The position numbers and the translations under genes are program-made. Positions 25,553 through 34,137 of a stretch of DNA of 52,706 nt are shown piece by piece. The notes beneath the pieces are model-generated. The model ran no database searches, was not told the origin of the DNA, and was given only the letters and a program-made list of their open reading frames with translations. Source of the DNA: Flavobacteriia bacterium (GTDB lineage Bacteria > Bacteroidota > Bacteroidia > Flavobacteriales_D > Crocinitomicaceae); NCBI GenBank assembly GCA_947464135.1, contig CANHVK010000009.1:1-52706 (forward strand), written 5' to 3'. Each line of letters begins with the position of its first letter. The stretch's first letter is position 1.

Positions 25553-26797
25553 TTGAAATATTTAATTTTTATATTAGTTTTTATTGTTTCCATTTCTTGT
25601 AAAAAAGAAGTGAATAGTTCTGGTTATAATTTAATTGGAGCTGATCCTGCTATGGTTGGAGCAGTAGATACTTTTACTATTAGAACATCTTCTAGAAATT
25701 TAGATACATCTGCAACAAATTCTCCAGCTTATCTTTTATTAGGTTCTATTAATGACCCTATTTTTGGAAAAACCGAAGCTTCTTTTTGTTCTCAATTGAG
25801 ACTTATTACAACTTCACCCGATTTTGGAGAAATTAGCAGTTTAAAAATAGATTCAGTTGTCCTGTCAATGAGGTATCTTGATAATTATGGTTTAAATAAA
25901 CCTTTGAAATTTGATGTTTTTAGAATTTCTGAAAATCTTGATATTAATAAAGTCTATTATTCGAATTCAAAGATCAATTGTTACAGTGAAAACCTTTCTA
26001 TTAATTCTAATTTCAAAACACCATTAGCTCCAGGAAAATATTTTATAAATCAATTTAAGGATACTATTTATGATCAAATTTCTATAGAACTTGATACGAT
26101 GTTGGGTAGAGAATTGATAAATAAATCAAAGGAATCTCCATCTACTTACGCTTCAATAGAAAATTTTAATAGTTGGTTTAAAGGTCTTAAGATTGTTGCT
26201 AAAAATGAAACTCAAGCTTATTTAGATGGTGCTATCTATTACATAAGTTCTGCACCAAGATTAACAATTTATTACAAACAAGGGGGTAAAAACAAACAGT
26301 ATTATTTTGAATTAAATCAAAATGCGGTTAGGATTAATTTACTTGATTTTAATAAATCTGGTTATGAAGCTGACAAACCATTAGCTAATAGTAATTTTTA
26401 TACACAATCGAATTCATTGAGGGCATATGTCGAATTACCTTACATCACAAGTATTTCAACAAATTCTGTAGTTCATTCAGCTAAACTTGAATTGCCCTAT
26501 GACAATACAAATAATTTTATTTATACTCCAGGTAATCAAGTTTCGGTGATGATAGAAAATTCATCTGATGATAAGAGATTAAGAATGATAGGTATGGGTA
26601 GTATAGATACAATAAAAAAAGTGTTTACCATTGATTTACGTGAGCATATACAATCAGTTGTTGCTAAAAAAAGAATCAATTCAGGCTTATTTATTTCACC
26701 TAGAGAATTTAGTACTACTTCTACTAGGATAAAATTTATTAATAATGGAGAAATTACTCCAAAATTATATTTAAAAGTTTCAAGTTTTAAAAAATAG
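25553..26797 (+). CDS. DUF4270 family lipoprotein
   Basis: A 414-residue exported lipoprotein of the Bacteroidota DUF4270 family. The start must be the TTG at 25553, directly after the upstream stop: the codon before is that stop, and the next in-frame ATG would remove the signal peptide. The signal (KYLIFILVFIVSISC) has a lipobox Cys followed by KKEV. The rest is beta-rich, with a conserved early NLIGADPAM segment and late regular strands. It is probably surface or periplasmic, and its function is unknown. It lies between the GT5 half-protein and glmS (5-base gap). Confidence 0.82.
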   Translation: MKYLIFILVFIVSISCKKEVNSSGYNLIGADPAMVGAVDTFTIRTSSRNLDTSATNSPAYLLLGSINDPIFGKTEASFCSQLRLITTSPDFGEISSLKIDSVVLSMRYLDNYGLNKPLKFDVFRISENLDINKVYYSNSKINCYSENLSINSNFKTPLAPGKYFINQFKDTIYDQISIELDTMLGRELINKSKESPSTYASIENFNSWFKGLKIVAKNETQAYLDGAIYYISSAPRLTIYYKQGGKNKQYYFELNQNAVRINLLDFNKSGYEADKPLANSNFYTQSNSLRAYVELPYITSISTNSVVHSAKLELPYDNTNNFIYTPGNQVSVMIENSSDDKRLRMIGMGSIDTIKKVFTIDLREHIQSVVAKKRINSGLFISPREFSTTSTRIKFINNGEITPKLYLKVSSFKK

Positions 26798-26802
26798 TAT
26801 AT

Positions 26803-28650
26803 ATGTGTGGTATAGTTGCATATATTGGAAAAAAAGATGCATTTCCAATTTTAATTAAAGGGTTATCACGTTTAGAATATAGAGGCTATGATAGTGCTGG
26901 AATTGCACTATTAAATAAAGGTGAATTGAATCTATATAAAAAACAAGGTAAAGTAGCAAATTTAGTTCAATTTACTGAAGGTAAAGATATTACAGGTAGT
27001 GTTGGTATAGGTCATACTCGTTGGGCAACCCATGGAGAACCAAATGACGTTAATGCGCATCCACATTATTCAATGGATAAACGTATTGCGGTTATTCACA
27101 ATGGTATAATTGAAAATTACGATTCAATTCGTGAAGAGTTAATTACAAGAGGATACGTTTTCAAGAGTCAAACCGATACTGAAGCATTAGTTCATTTAAT
27201 TGATGATATTCAAAAAACAGAAAAAGTTGACTTATTAGAAGCAGTTAGACACGCCTTACAAAGTGTAATAGGTGCCTATGCTTTGGTAGTAATTTCTAAA
27301 GATCATCCAAATCAATTGATTGCTGCTAGAAAAAGTAGTCCATTAGTAATTGGTATAGGTGAAGATAATGGTGAGTTTTATTTAGCATCAGATGCAACTC
27401 CTATTGTTGAATATACAAATCAAGTAGTTTATTTAAATGATGAAGAAATTGCATTAGTTGATATTCATGAAGGGTTAAGGATTACCAACATAGCAAATCA
27501 AGTGAAGACTCCATATATTCAAGAGTTGGAACTTCATTTAGAAGCGCTTGAGAAGGGCGGCTATGAACATTTTATGATGAAAGAAATCTTTGAACAACCT
27601 CGTTCAATTCACGATTGCTTCAGAGGTCGTTTAAATGCTGCTGAAGGGTTCATTCAGTTAGGTGGTTTAAAAGATTATGAGAAAAGAATACTTAATGCGA
27701 AAAGAATTGTTTTTGTTGCATGTGGTACTTCTTGGCATGCATGTCAAGTTGCTGAGTATTTAATTGAAGATTTAGCAAGAATAAATGTAGAAGTTGAGTA
27801 TGCTAGTGAATTTAGATACAGAAATCCTATCATTTCTGAAAAGGATGTCGTAATAGCAGTCTCTCAGTCGGGTGAAACGGCAGATACTCTTGCAGCTTTA
27901 GAATTAGCAAAAGCAAGAGGAGCATCAATTTTTGGTATATGTAATGTAGTTGGTTCTTCTATATCAAGAATTACTGATGCTGGTTCTTATACGCATGCAG
28001 GTCCTGAAATTGGCGTAGCATCAACTAAGGCTTTTACAGCCCAAGTTACTGTATTAACTTTATTAGCTTTAAGATTAGCTTATAAGAAAGAAACATTAAG
28101 TAATTCAAGATTTAGATCTTTATTGACTGAGTTAGAAGCAATACCTGAAAAAGTTAAAAGAGTACTTGATAAAAATGAATTAATTAAAAGTATTGCAGCT
28201 CATTACAAGGATTCATCTAATGCGTTATATTTAGGAAGAGGTAGTTCATTTCCTGTAGCTTTAGAAGGAGCTTTAAAATTAAAAGAGATATCTTACATCC
28301 ATGCAGAGGGTTATCCAGCAGCGGAGATGAAACATGGTCCTATCGCGTTAATTGATGAAGATATGCCTGTATTCGTAATTGCAACAAAGGGAACGTCTTA
28401 CGAAAAAGTTGTTAGTAATATTCAGGAAGTTAAAGCAAGAAAAGGAAAGATTGTCGCAATTGTTACTGAAGGAGATATACAAGTAAAAGAGATGGCTGAT
28501 CACGTAATCGAAATTCCAGCGACAGATGAACATTTAGTACCTCTAATTGCTACAATTCCATTACAAATTTTATCTTATCATATCGCTGTAATGAGAGGAT
28601 GTAACGTAGACCAACCAAGAAATCTTGCTAAATCAGTTACAGTAGAATAG
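26803..28650 (+). CDS. glmS: Glutamine-fructose-6-phosphate aminotransferase (isomerizing)
   Basis: Makes glucosamine-6-phosphate from fructose-6-phosphate and glutamine, the entry step to peptidoglycan and LPS amino sugars. The 615-residue protein begins MCGIVAYIG, with Cys2 as glutaminase nucleophile. It continues with RLEYRGYDSAGI, HTRWATHG, and two SIS domains (VACGTSWHACQVAEY, SQSGETADTLAAL, GRGSSFPVALEGALKLKE), and ends QPRNLAKSVTVE. No glmS ribozyme is possible, as only five bases precede it. A perfect 52-bp palindromic terminator follows. Confidence 0.98.
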   Translation: MCGIVAYIGKKDAFPILIKGLSRLEYRGYDSAGIALLNKGELNLYKKQGKVANLVQFTEGKDITGSVGIGHTRWATHGEPNDVNAHPHYSMDKRIAVIHNGIIENYDSIREELITRGYVFKSQTDTEALVHLIDDIQKTEKVDLLEAVRHALQSVIGAYALVVISKDHPNQLIAARKSSPLVIGIGEDNGEFYLASDATPIVEYTNQVVYLNDEEIALVDIHEGLRITNIANQVKTPYIQELELHLEALEKGGYEHFMMKEIFEQPRSIHDCFRGRLNAAEGFIQLGGLKDYEKRILNAKRIVFVACGTSWHACQVAEYLIEDLARINVEVEYASEFRYRNPIISEKDVVIAVSQSGETADTLAALELAKARGASIFGICNVVGSSISRITDAGSYTHAGPEIGVASTKAFTAQVTVLTLLALRLAYKKETLSNSRFRSLLTELEAIPEKVKRVLDKNELIKSIAAHYKDSSNALYLGRGSSFPVALEGALKLKEISYIHAEGYPAAEMKHGPIALIDEDMPVFVIATKGTSYEKVVSNIQEVKARKGKIVAIVTEGDIQVKEMADHVIEIPATDEHLVPLIATIPLQILSYHIAVMRGCNVDQPRNLAKSVTVE

Positions 28651-28658
28651 CACTTAAT

Positions 28659-28710
28659 ATACAAATAAAAAAAGGGAAAGATTTAAATCTTTCCCTTTTT
28701 TTATTTGTAT
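28659..28710. terminator. Perfect 52-bp palindrome, bidirectional terminator (glmS / phaC)
   Basis: Every base from 28659 to 28684 pairs with 28710 down to 28685, with no spacer at the centre (ATTTAAAT). The core AAAGGGAAAGATTT/AAATCTTTCCCTTT is flanked by A7 on the left and T7 on the right, so it acts as an intrinsic terminator on both strands. It separates convergent glmS and phaC. Confidence 0.95.
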
Positions 28711-28720
28711 TAATTGTTAA

Positions 28721-29776
28721 TTAATCTCTCTCTTTGAGCCATTTAGTTACAGCTGGCGTTAATTCTTTTTGAGATTTTCCACCAACAAATACTCCAATAT
28801 GTCCACCTTCAAATTTATAGATTGTTTTATCTTTTGATCCGACATGCTCATTTAATGGAATTGTAGCGGAAGGGGGTACTAAATGATCATAGGTTGCATA
28901 TATATTTAATAAAGGCATAGTTAGATTTTTTAAATCAACTTTATGATCACCTATTACTAATTCTCCCTTGATTAATTTATTTCCTTGATATAAATCTTCC
29001 ATAAATTGTAAGAAACATTCTCCTGCTTGATCGGGACTTTCATTAATCCATCTCTCCATTCTTAAAAAGTTCAATAGTTTCGTTTTTTCATCCATTGAAT
29101 TAATAAGTCCTGTTGATTTATGAATTTTCATCATTGGTTTAAGCATTTCAAAACCATCATTAAGAAATGAACCAGGTACTAATCCATCAAAACCTTCAAC
29201 TAATTTCTTGAAGTCCATGTCTTTGCTCCATCTAAATAATAATCCATCATTAACAGAAAAATCAATAGGAGTAACATGTGTTACAAGGTTTTTAACTTTT
29301 TCAGGGTGTAATGCAGAATAAATCACACTAAATGTTCCACCTTGACATATACTAAGTATATTAATTTTGTCAACTTTATTTTCTTTTCTAATAAAATCAA
29401 CACATCTATCAATATAACCATTAATATAGTCATCCATACTTAAGTATTTATCCATTTTAGTTGGATACCCCCAATCAATTAAATAAACATCAAGTCCTGA
29501 GTCAATTAAGTTTTTAATGTAACTTCTGTCAGGCTGTAAATCTAACATTTGATACGTGTTTACCAATGCATAAACAATTAAAACCGGAGTTTTGTATGTA
29601 GGTTTATCTGAACGATTATATTTAAATAATCTTAATTTATCTTCTTTGTATACTTCTGTTTTAGGAGTTGTTGCGATATCAACTTCAACGATATCTTGTA
29701 GAAGCTCCATTCCTTTTAAGAATTTGGAAGTGTTTTCTGAAAAATCTTTTAGCATTGAAATGTGTAGGTCTTGCAT
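28721..29776 (-). CDS. phaC: Class III polyhydroxyalkanoate synthase, catalytic subunit
   Basis: Polymerises 3-hydroxyacyl-CoA into polyhydroxyalkanoate, here probably PHB. The 351-residue length is that of class III PhaC, much shorter than class I/II. The lipase-like box reads SICQGGT with catalytic Cys144; Asp297 (ATYDHLVPP) and His326 (EGGHIGVF) complete the triad, at the same mutual spacing as Cys149/Asp302/His331 of Allochromatium PhaC. Tryptophan-containing IDWGYP near residue 100 is also typical. phaE lies upstream in the same direction, but a terminator-like hairpin sits between them. Class III PHA synthases are uncommon in Flavobacteriales as far as I know. Confidence 0.93.
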   Translation of the reverse strand: MQDLHISMLKDFSENTSKFLKGMELLQDIVEVDIATTPKTEVYKEDKLRLFKYNRSDKPTYKTPVLIVYALVNTYQMLDLQPDRSYIKNLIDSGLDVYLIDWGYPTKMDKYLSMDDYINGYIDRCVDFIRKENKVDKINILSICQGGTFSVIYSALHPEKVKNLVTHVTPIDFSVNDGLLFRWSKDMDFKKLVEGFDGLVPGSFLNDGFEMLKPMMKIHKSTGLINSMDEKTKLLNFLRMERWINESPDQAGECFLQFMEDLYQGNKLIKGELVIGDHKVDLKNLTMPLLNIYATYDHLVPPSATIPLNEHVGSKDKTIYKFEGGHIGVFVGGKSQKELTPAVTKWLKERD

Positions 29777-29795
29777 TTTAATTCTATTTTACAAA

Positions 29796-29825
29796 AAAAG
29801 GGAAATAGATAACTATTTCCCTTTT
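29796..29825 (-). terminator. Intrinsic terminator/attenuator between phaE and phaC
   Basis: A perfect 13-bp stem (29813-29825 with 29796-29808) with a 4-base loop is followed on the minus strand by a run of T (TTTTTTTG, including the stem end). It lies 16 bases after the phaE stop and 19 before the phaC start, so some phaE transcripts should end here. Confidence 0.75.
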
Positions 29826-29841
29826 ATGAATTTTTAATTAA

Positions 29842-31182
29842 TTAAACTGTAGTTGTTTTTCTAGCAGTTGTTTTTGTAGTTTCAGTAGTGTTTAATCTTG
29901 ACTCTAAAGTCTTAATTGTCTTTTTTAAGTCGTGAATTGTTTTGTAAAGTTCACTCATTTCTGATTTAACAACTAAAGGAAAAGATTCAACTCTATTTTC
30001 AAATTGTTTTTCTAAGTTCTTTTTAATTTCCATTGAGATAGTTGTTAACTCTCCCTTTAATTTTGAAAATTCGTCAGTAGAAAATAATTGAGTGTAGTGT
30101 TTTTCATTTATGTTTACCCAATCATTAAAGAAAGGTTGGAAAGAAGAAGTCATAGTAGCATCTTTCATTTTTTCAGTCATGTGAGAAAACATTTCGTTTG
30201 AAACTTTCTGTCCTGTTGTATAAAGGTGATTTTGTAATAAATTCAACTTAGTTTGGTAAGTAGCAACTTTATCAAAATTAGCCATTGCCAATTCAATATT
30301 CTCTTTTTCTTTCGAAGGAGTTACTAATTTCATTAAAGGAGCAAAAGTATCAGTTAAAGAAGTGTTTACACCTTTAAACGTTTCTGTGAATTTTACAAAA
30401 TCTCCAGAAATTAAATGAGGGAATTTATCAGTAAATAATTTCCAGTATTCTTGAAAGTCTTTATTTACAGTATTATTGTTAGCAAAGAAATCCTTAACCA
30501 TTTTCACATTGTTTTCTAACATTGTATTTAGGTTAGAAGTAGGAAAGAAATTACCAAATAATTCTTCTGTTACTTTTTTATAATTTGTTGGATCAAATAA
30601 GTTTTTGAATCCATCAATAGTGAAATCTTTATTTTGAAAAGCTTGAAAGAATGGCTTATAAAACTCTTGTAATTTGAAATATAATGCATTTGTATTCATT
30701 GCATTTTGAAATAATTCTTTGTGCATTGTTCCAGGCATCATAGTATTTAATGAATGCATAGTAGAATTTAAAGTTTTATTCCAAGAATCAAATAAAGTGT
30801 TCCAAGTTGAATTTAAATCTAAAAAGTTTTGGTTTGTTTCATTTGTTGATTTACCAAAACTATTTAAAGAATTATACATTCCTAAGTTGAAGTCTGTAGC
30901 TTTTTTCAAAGCATCAACTTGAGTATTATACATATTTTTAAAGAACTCTTCAGTTTTACCAAAAGTTTCGTTTAGTTTATTCTCAGGTTTATGTTCAGTA
31001 GAAATGTTATTAAACATTGACATTTGGTTTTCCCACCAATTTTTATAAACCTCAGTAGATTTTTCCATTGGATTATCTGATTTCATAGCTTCTTGAAACT
31101 TATTTGCTGTTTCAACAAATGTGTTCATCGCTTTTTGTTGAGTTTCCATTACTGTTTCAAATAATTCTTTTGTATTATTCAT
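29842..31182 (-). CDS. phaE: PhaE-like subunit of class III PHA synthase, phasin-like and long
   Basis: A 446-residue, mostly helical protein rich in Asn, Phe, Lys and Thr. It is assigned as PhaE by position beside class III phaC and by its C-terminal coiled coil (MSELYKTIHDLKKTIKTLESRL), which matches the typical PhaE end. The N-terminal 60 residues (ETQQKAMNTFVETANKF) look phasin-like, and several such blocks recur further on. It is longer than usual for PhaE, which suggests combined synthase-activating and granule-coating roles. The low-complexity tail ends TTARKTTTV. A consensus promoter lies upstream at 31215-31245. The family assignment is good in context and weaker by sequence alone. 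Confidence 0.8.
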   Translation of the reverse strand: MNNTKELFETVMETQQKAMNTFVETANKFQEAMKSDNPMEKSTEVYKNWWENQMSMFNNISTEHKPENKLNETFGKTEEFFKNMYNTQVDALKKATDFNLGMYNSLNSFGKSTNETNQNFLDLNSTWNTLFDSWNKTLNSTMHSLNTMMPGTMHKELFQNAMNTNALYFKLQEFYKPFFQAFQNKDFTIDGFKNLFDPTNYKKVTEELFGNFFPTSNLNTMLENNVKMVKDFFANNNTVNKDFQEYWKLFTDKFPHLISGDFVKFTETFKGVNTSLTDTFAPLMKLVTPSKEKENIELAMANFDKVATYQTKLNLLQNHLYTTGQKVSNEMFSHMTEKMKDATMTSSFQPFFNDWVNINEKHYTQLFSTDEFSKLKGELTTISMEIKKNLEKQFENRVESFPLVVKSEMSELYKTIHDLKKTIKTLESRLNTTETTKTTARKTTTV

Positions 31183-31214
31183 TATCTATAATTTTAAAAA
31201 TTAAGGTTACGGTG

Positions 31215-31245
31215 CAAATTTCGAGCAATTATTTATTTAATCAAA
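31215..31245 (-). promoter_or_regulatory. Promoter of phaE
   Basis: On the minus strand there is TTTG (31242-31245), a 19-base spacer and GAAATTTG (31215-31222), one base off the TAnnTTTG consensus. The start codon of phaE is about 33 bases downstream. Confidence 0.6.
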
Positions 31246-31298
31246 ATTTTTTTTCAATTTATCAAGTATTTTTTTAACAATTTGAATTTAGTTTTCAA

Positions 31299-32039
31299 CT
31301 ACATGTACAAACCTCCGTTAATATTTAGACATTGCCCTGTCATGTAATCTGAATTTACAAGAAAAAGTACTCCTTTAGCAATTTCATTTGGATCGCCTAA
31401 TTTATTCATTGGAATTTTAGAAACAATATTTTTAAGTACATCTTCAGGCATTGCTGCTACCATTTCAGTTCCTATGAATCCAGGGCAAATGTTGTTGACG
31501 GTTATCCCATATTTTGCCGTTTCTAGTGCTAAAGATTTACTGAAACCTATTAATCCAGCTTTAGCAGCTGCATAGTTTGTTTGCCCAAATCCACCTGATT
31601 GTCCAATTACGGAACTAATATTTATAATTCTTCCGAATTTGTTTTCAATCATATCAGGCACAACTAATGAACACATGTTAAATGCACTTGATAAATTCGT
31701 ATTTATAACTTCTTGCCATTCAGATAAACTCATTTTTCTAAATGATCGGTCTCTTGTTATACCTGCGTTGTTTATTAGAATATCAATTTTTCCAAGTTTT
31801 TCTTTTACAGCACTAATCATTTTAGAACAGTCCTCGCTTTCAGCGATATTTCCTTGAATTTTGATTGCAGAACCTCCAGCTTCAATGATTTGATTTACAA
31901 TATTGTCAGCGTGTGATTCGTTATGATTGTAATTTACTACTACAAAATAACCTTCCGCACCTAATGCTAGTGAAATTGCTGCACCTATTCCTCGGGAACC
32001 TCCTGTTACCAAGGCTATTTTTTTATTTTCGGTTATCAT
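31299..32039 (-). CDS. phaB: Acetoacetyl-CoA reductase (PhaB/FabG-type SDR)
   Basis: An NAD(P)H-dependent short-chain dehydrogenase of 246 residues, expected to reduce acetoacetyl-CoA to (R)-3-hydroxybutyryl-CoA for PHB synthesis. Cofactor motif is TGGSRGIG, then NNAGITRD, catalytic Ser in NISSVIGQSGG, and the YxxxK motif in QTNYAAAKAG. The FGQTNYAAAKAG and GITRDRSFRKM segments resemble PhaB more than housekeeping FabG, though the two cannot be fully separated by eye. It lies 116 bases upstream of phaE in the same direction, and divergent from phaJ. Confidence 0.87.
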   Translation of the reverse strand: MITENKKIALVTGGSRGIGAAISLALGAEGYFVVVNYNHNESHADNIVNQIIEAGGSAIKIQGNIAESEDCSKMISAVKEKLGKIDILINNAGITRDRSFRKMSLSEWQEVINTNLSSAFNMCSLVVPDMIENKFGRIINISSVIGQSGGFGQTNYAAAKAGLIGFSKSLALETAKYGITVNNICPGFIGTEMVAAMPEDVLKNIVSKIPMNKLGDPNEIAKGVLFLVNSDYMTGQCLNINGGLYM

Positions 32040-32154
32040 AGATTATATTTTTAATAGAGTGTTTATACTTTTTCAAAAGATAGAAATTTTTTTTCAATTT
32101 TTAGGAGTTTTAAATGTTGAAATTAATTTGTAAATTGGACTTTCTAATTTTTTT

Positions 32155-32559
32155 ATGATGATTAATATTGGTGATAAATTTGAGCATAATTTTTCTTACA
32201 GTCAAGAAGATGTAGTTTTATTTTCTAAAGTTACAGGTGATAATAATCCTGTTCATTTAGATGATGAATATGCTTCAAAGACAATTTTTAAAAGACCTAT
32301 CATACACGGAATGTTAGGAGCTTCTGTTTTTTCTAAAGTTTTTGGAACGATGTTTCCTGGAGAAGGAACAATTTATTTGACCCAAAACATTCAGTTTTTA
32401 AAGCCAATGTTAGTTGATACAAATTACATTGCTTTTTTTGAAGTTATAGAAATAGATCGTGAAAAACACAGAGCAACTGTAAGTACATATGTTTTGAATG
32501 AAGACGGTAAAAAGGTGATTGATGGTAACGCTATATTAATGCATACTGAAAAGTTTTAA
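32155..32559 (+). CDS. phaJ: (R)-specific enoyl-CoA hydratase (MaoC-like)
   Basis: Hydrates enoyl-CoA to (R)-3-hydroxyacyl-CoA, linking beta-oxidation to PHA synthesis. The 134-residue single hot-dog domain has the hydratase-2 motif VTGDNNPVHLDDEYA, with Asp29 and His34 as catalytic pair, closely matching Aeromonas PhaJ. PIIHGMLGASVFSKVFG follows. Two ATGs (32155 and 32158) are equally possible. It is the first of a tight plus-strand set; the next gene begins within four bases. It is divergent from phaB. Confidence 0.92.
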   Translation: MMINIGDKFEHNFSYSQEDVVLFSKVTGDNNPVHLDDEYASKTIFKRPIIHGMLGASVFSKVFGTMFPGEGTIYLTQNIQFLKPMLVDTNYIAFFEVIEIDREKHRATVSTYVLNEDGKKVIDGNAILMHTEKF

Positions 32560-32562
32560 TTG

Positions 32563-33354
32563 ATGTTCGTTTTAACAAGTGATAATAAAAAAATATATAC
32601 TGAGTATCACATCAAAGATGCTAGTTTTGAAACAATAGTTTTATTAAACGGTTTGTCACAAACAACCGCTTCATGGGGTTTTGTAGTTCCACATCTAAAA
32701 AATAAGTATAATATTTTGCTTGTTGATTTTATTTTTCAGGGTAATTCTGATAAAGAAGGAAACTGGCGTGATTTTGATGAACATGCAAAAGATGTTATCT
32801 CAGTTTTAGATTTTTATTCCGTTTCTAAAGGAATTTTAATTGGACTCTCTTATGGTAGTATTGTCGCTCAACATGCTGCAGTTCTTTTTCCTAATAGAAT
32901 TTCAAAATTAGTTTTACTATCTACCTTTGCTAATAAAACTCCTTATTATGAAGCTATTGAGCTTTCTTGGAAAAGAGCATTGGAAATGGGAGGGTATGGA
33001 TTGATGTTGGATGTAATGTTGCCATACGTTTTAAGTGATTCATATTTTAGTCACCCTATAATTCCGATAGAATTACTAAAATCTATGAGAAAGGATGTTG
33101 TAGAAGCTAAGTCATTAGAAAAATTAATGACGGCGACTTTAAATATGAAAGATTACAGAAATGAATTAAAAAACGTTTTATGTCCAACATGTGTTATTCA
33201 TGGAGGAAAAGACCTACTTTTTCCAGTAGATCTTGGGAAATCAGTTTCGGATCATATTAAAGATTCTGAATTCCATGTATTGCCAAATGCAGGTCATACC
33301 TTGAATTTGGAAGAGGTTCCAAGTGTAATAAAATTAATAGAAGAGTTTATTTAG
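32563..33354 (+). CDS. Alpha/beta hydrolase within the PHB cluster
   Basis: A 263-residue alpha/beta-hydrolase. The nucleophile elbow is GLSYGS (Ser96); the acid is in HGGKDLLFP and the catalytic His in NAGHTLNLEE near the end. An oxyanion-hole segment LLNGLSQTTASWG lies near residue 30. It starts at the ATG at 32563, directly after the phaJ stop, and is followed by 3-hydroxybutyrate dehydrogenase after six bases. In this position a 3-hydroxybutyrate oligomer hydrolase, thioesterase or depolymerase is plausible, but the sequence does not fix the substrate. Confidence 0.85.
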   Translation: MFVLTSDNKKIYTEYHIKDASFETIVLLNGLSQTTASWGFVVPHLKNKYNILLVDFIFQGNSDKEGNWRDFDEHAKDVISVLDFYSVSKGILIGLSYGSIVAQHAAVLFPNRISKLVLLSTFANKTPYYEAIELSWKRALEMGGYGLMLDVMLPYVLSDSYFSHPIIPIELLKSMRKDVVEAKSLEKLMTATLNMKDYRNELKNVLCPTCVIHGGKDLLFPVDLGKSVSDHIKDSEFHVLPNAGHTLNLEEVPSVIKLIEEFI

Positions 33355-33360
33355 AATTAT

Positions 33361-34128
33361 ATGAAAACAGTTTTAATAACAGGAAGTACTAGTGGTATAG
33401 GACTTGGAATAGCAAAAGAATTTGCAAAAGAAGGGTATAATATTGCATTTAATGGTTTAGAAGTAAATGGAGCTGAGATTGCAGCACAAATTGGTACAGA
33501 ATATAGTGTTAAAACAGCATTTTACGGAGCAGATTTGAGAAATCCATCTTCTATTAACGAAATGATAACAAATGCTATAGAACATTTTGGAAAGATAGAT
33601 GTTTTAATTAATAATGCAGGAATACAATATGTTTCATCAATAGAGGATTTTCCTGTAGATAAATGGAATGCAATTATAGATGTAAATTTAAATGCAGTTT
33701 TTCATTTATCAAAAGCTGTTTGGAAATCAATGAAAACAAATAAGTTTGGGCGAATAATAAATATTGCATCAGCACATGGTTTAGTAGCTTCTGAATTCAA
33801 AGTTGCATATGTTTCTGCAAAACATGCAGTTGTAGGTATGACAAAAGTATTAGGATTGGAAGGAGCACCTGATGGAATAACAGTAAATGCAATATGTCCT
33901 GGATACGTTAAAACACCTTTAGTTGAGAAACAAATTGCTGATCAGGCTATTGCCCATGGCATTTCAGAAGAAGAGGTGATTTCTAAAATTATGTTACAAA
34001 AACATGCTATTAAAGATTTTGTCACACCTGAAACTTTAGGTAAGTTAGCATTGTTTTTGGCTTCAGATGAAGCTAGTACAATGACTGGTACAGCAATACC
34101 GGTAGATGGAGGGTGGACAGCACAATAA
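33361..34128 (+). CDS. bdhA: 3-hydroxybutyrate dehydrogenase
   Basis: An NAD-dependent short-chain dehydrogenase of 255 residues that oxidises (R)-3-hydroxybutyrate, the PHB monomer, to acetoacetate. It has TGSTSGIGLGIA at the cofactor site, NNAGIQYVSSIEDFP (typical of this enzyme), IASAHGLVAS with catalytic Ser, and YVSAKHAV with the YxxxK pair. VNAICPGYVKTPLVEKQI and the HAIKDFVTPE stretch are also characteristic of 3-hydroxybutyrate dehydrogenases. It is followed nine bases later by the patatin gene. The position supports a role in PHB breakdown. Confidence 0.92.
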   Translation: MKTVLITGSTSGIGLGIAKEFAKEGYNIAFNGLEVNGAEIAAQIGTEYSVKTAFYGADLRNPSSINEMITNAIEHFGKIDVLINNAGIQYVSSIEDFPVDKWNAIIDVNLNAVFHLSKAVWKSMKTNKFGRIINIASAHGLVASEFKVAYVSAKHAVVGMTKVLGLEGAPDGITVNAICPGYVKTPLVEKQIADQAIAHGISEEEVISKIMLQKHAIKDFVTPETLGKLALFLASDEASTMTGTAIPVDGGWTAQ

Positions 34129-34137
34129 AATTATAAA

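Noticed and set aside
26798-26802. glmS ribozyme
   Set aside because: Only five bases separate the DUF4270 stop from the glmS start.
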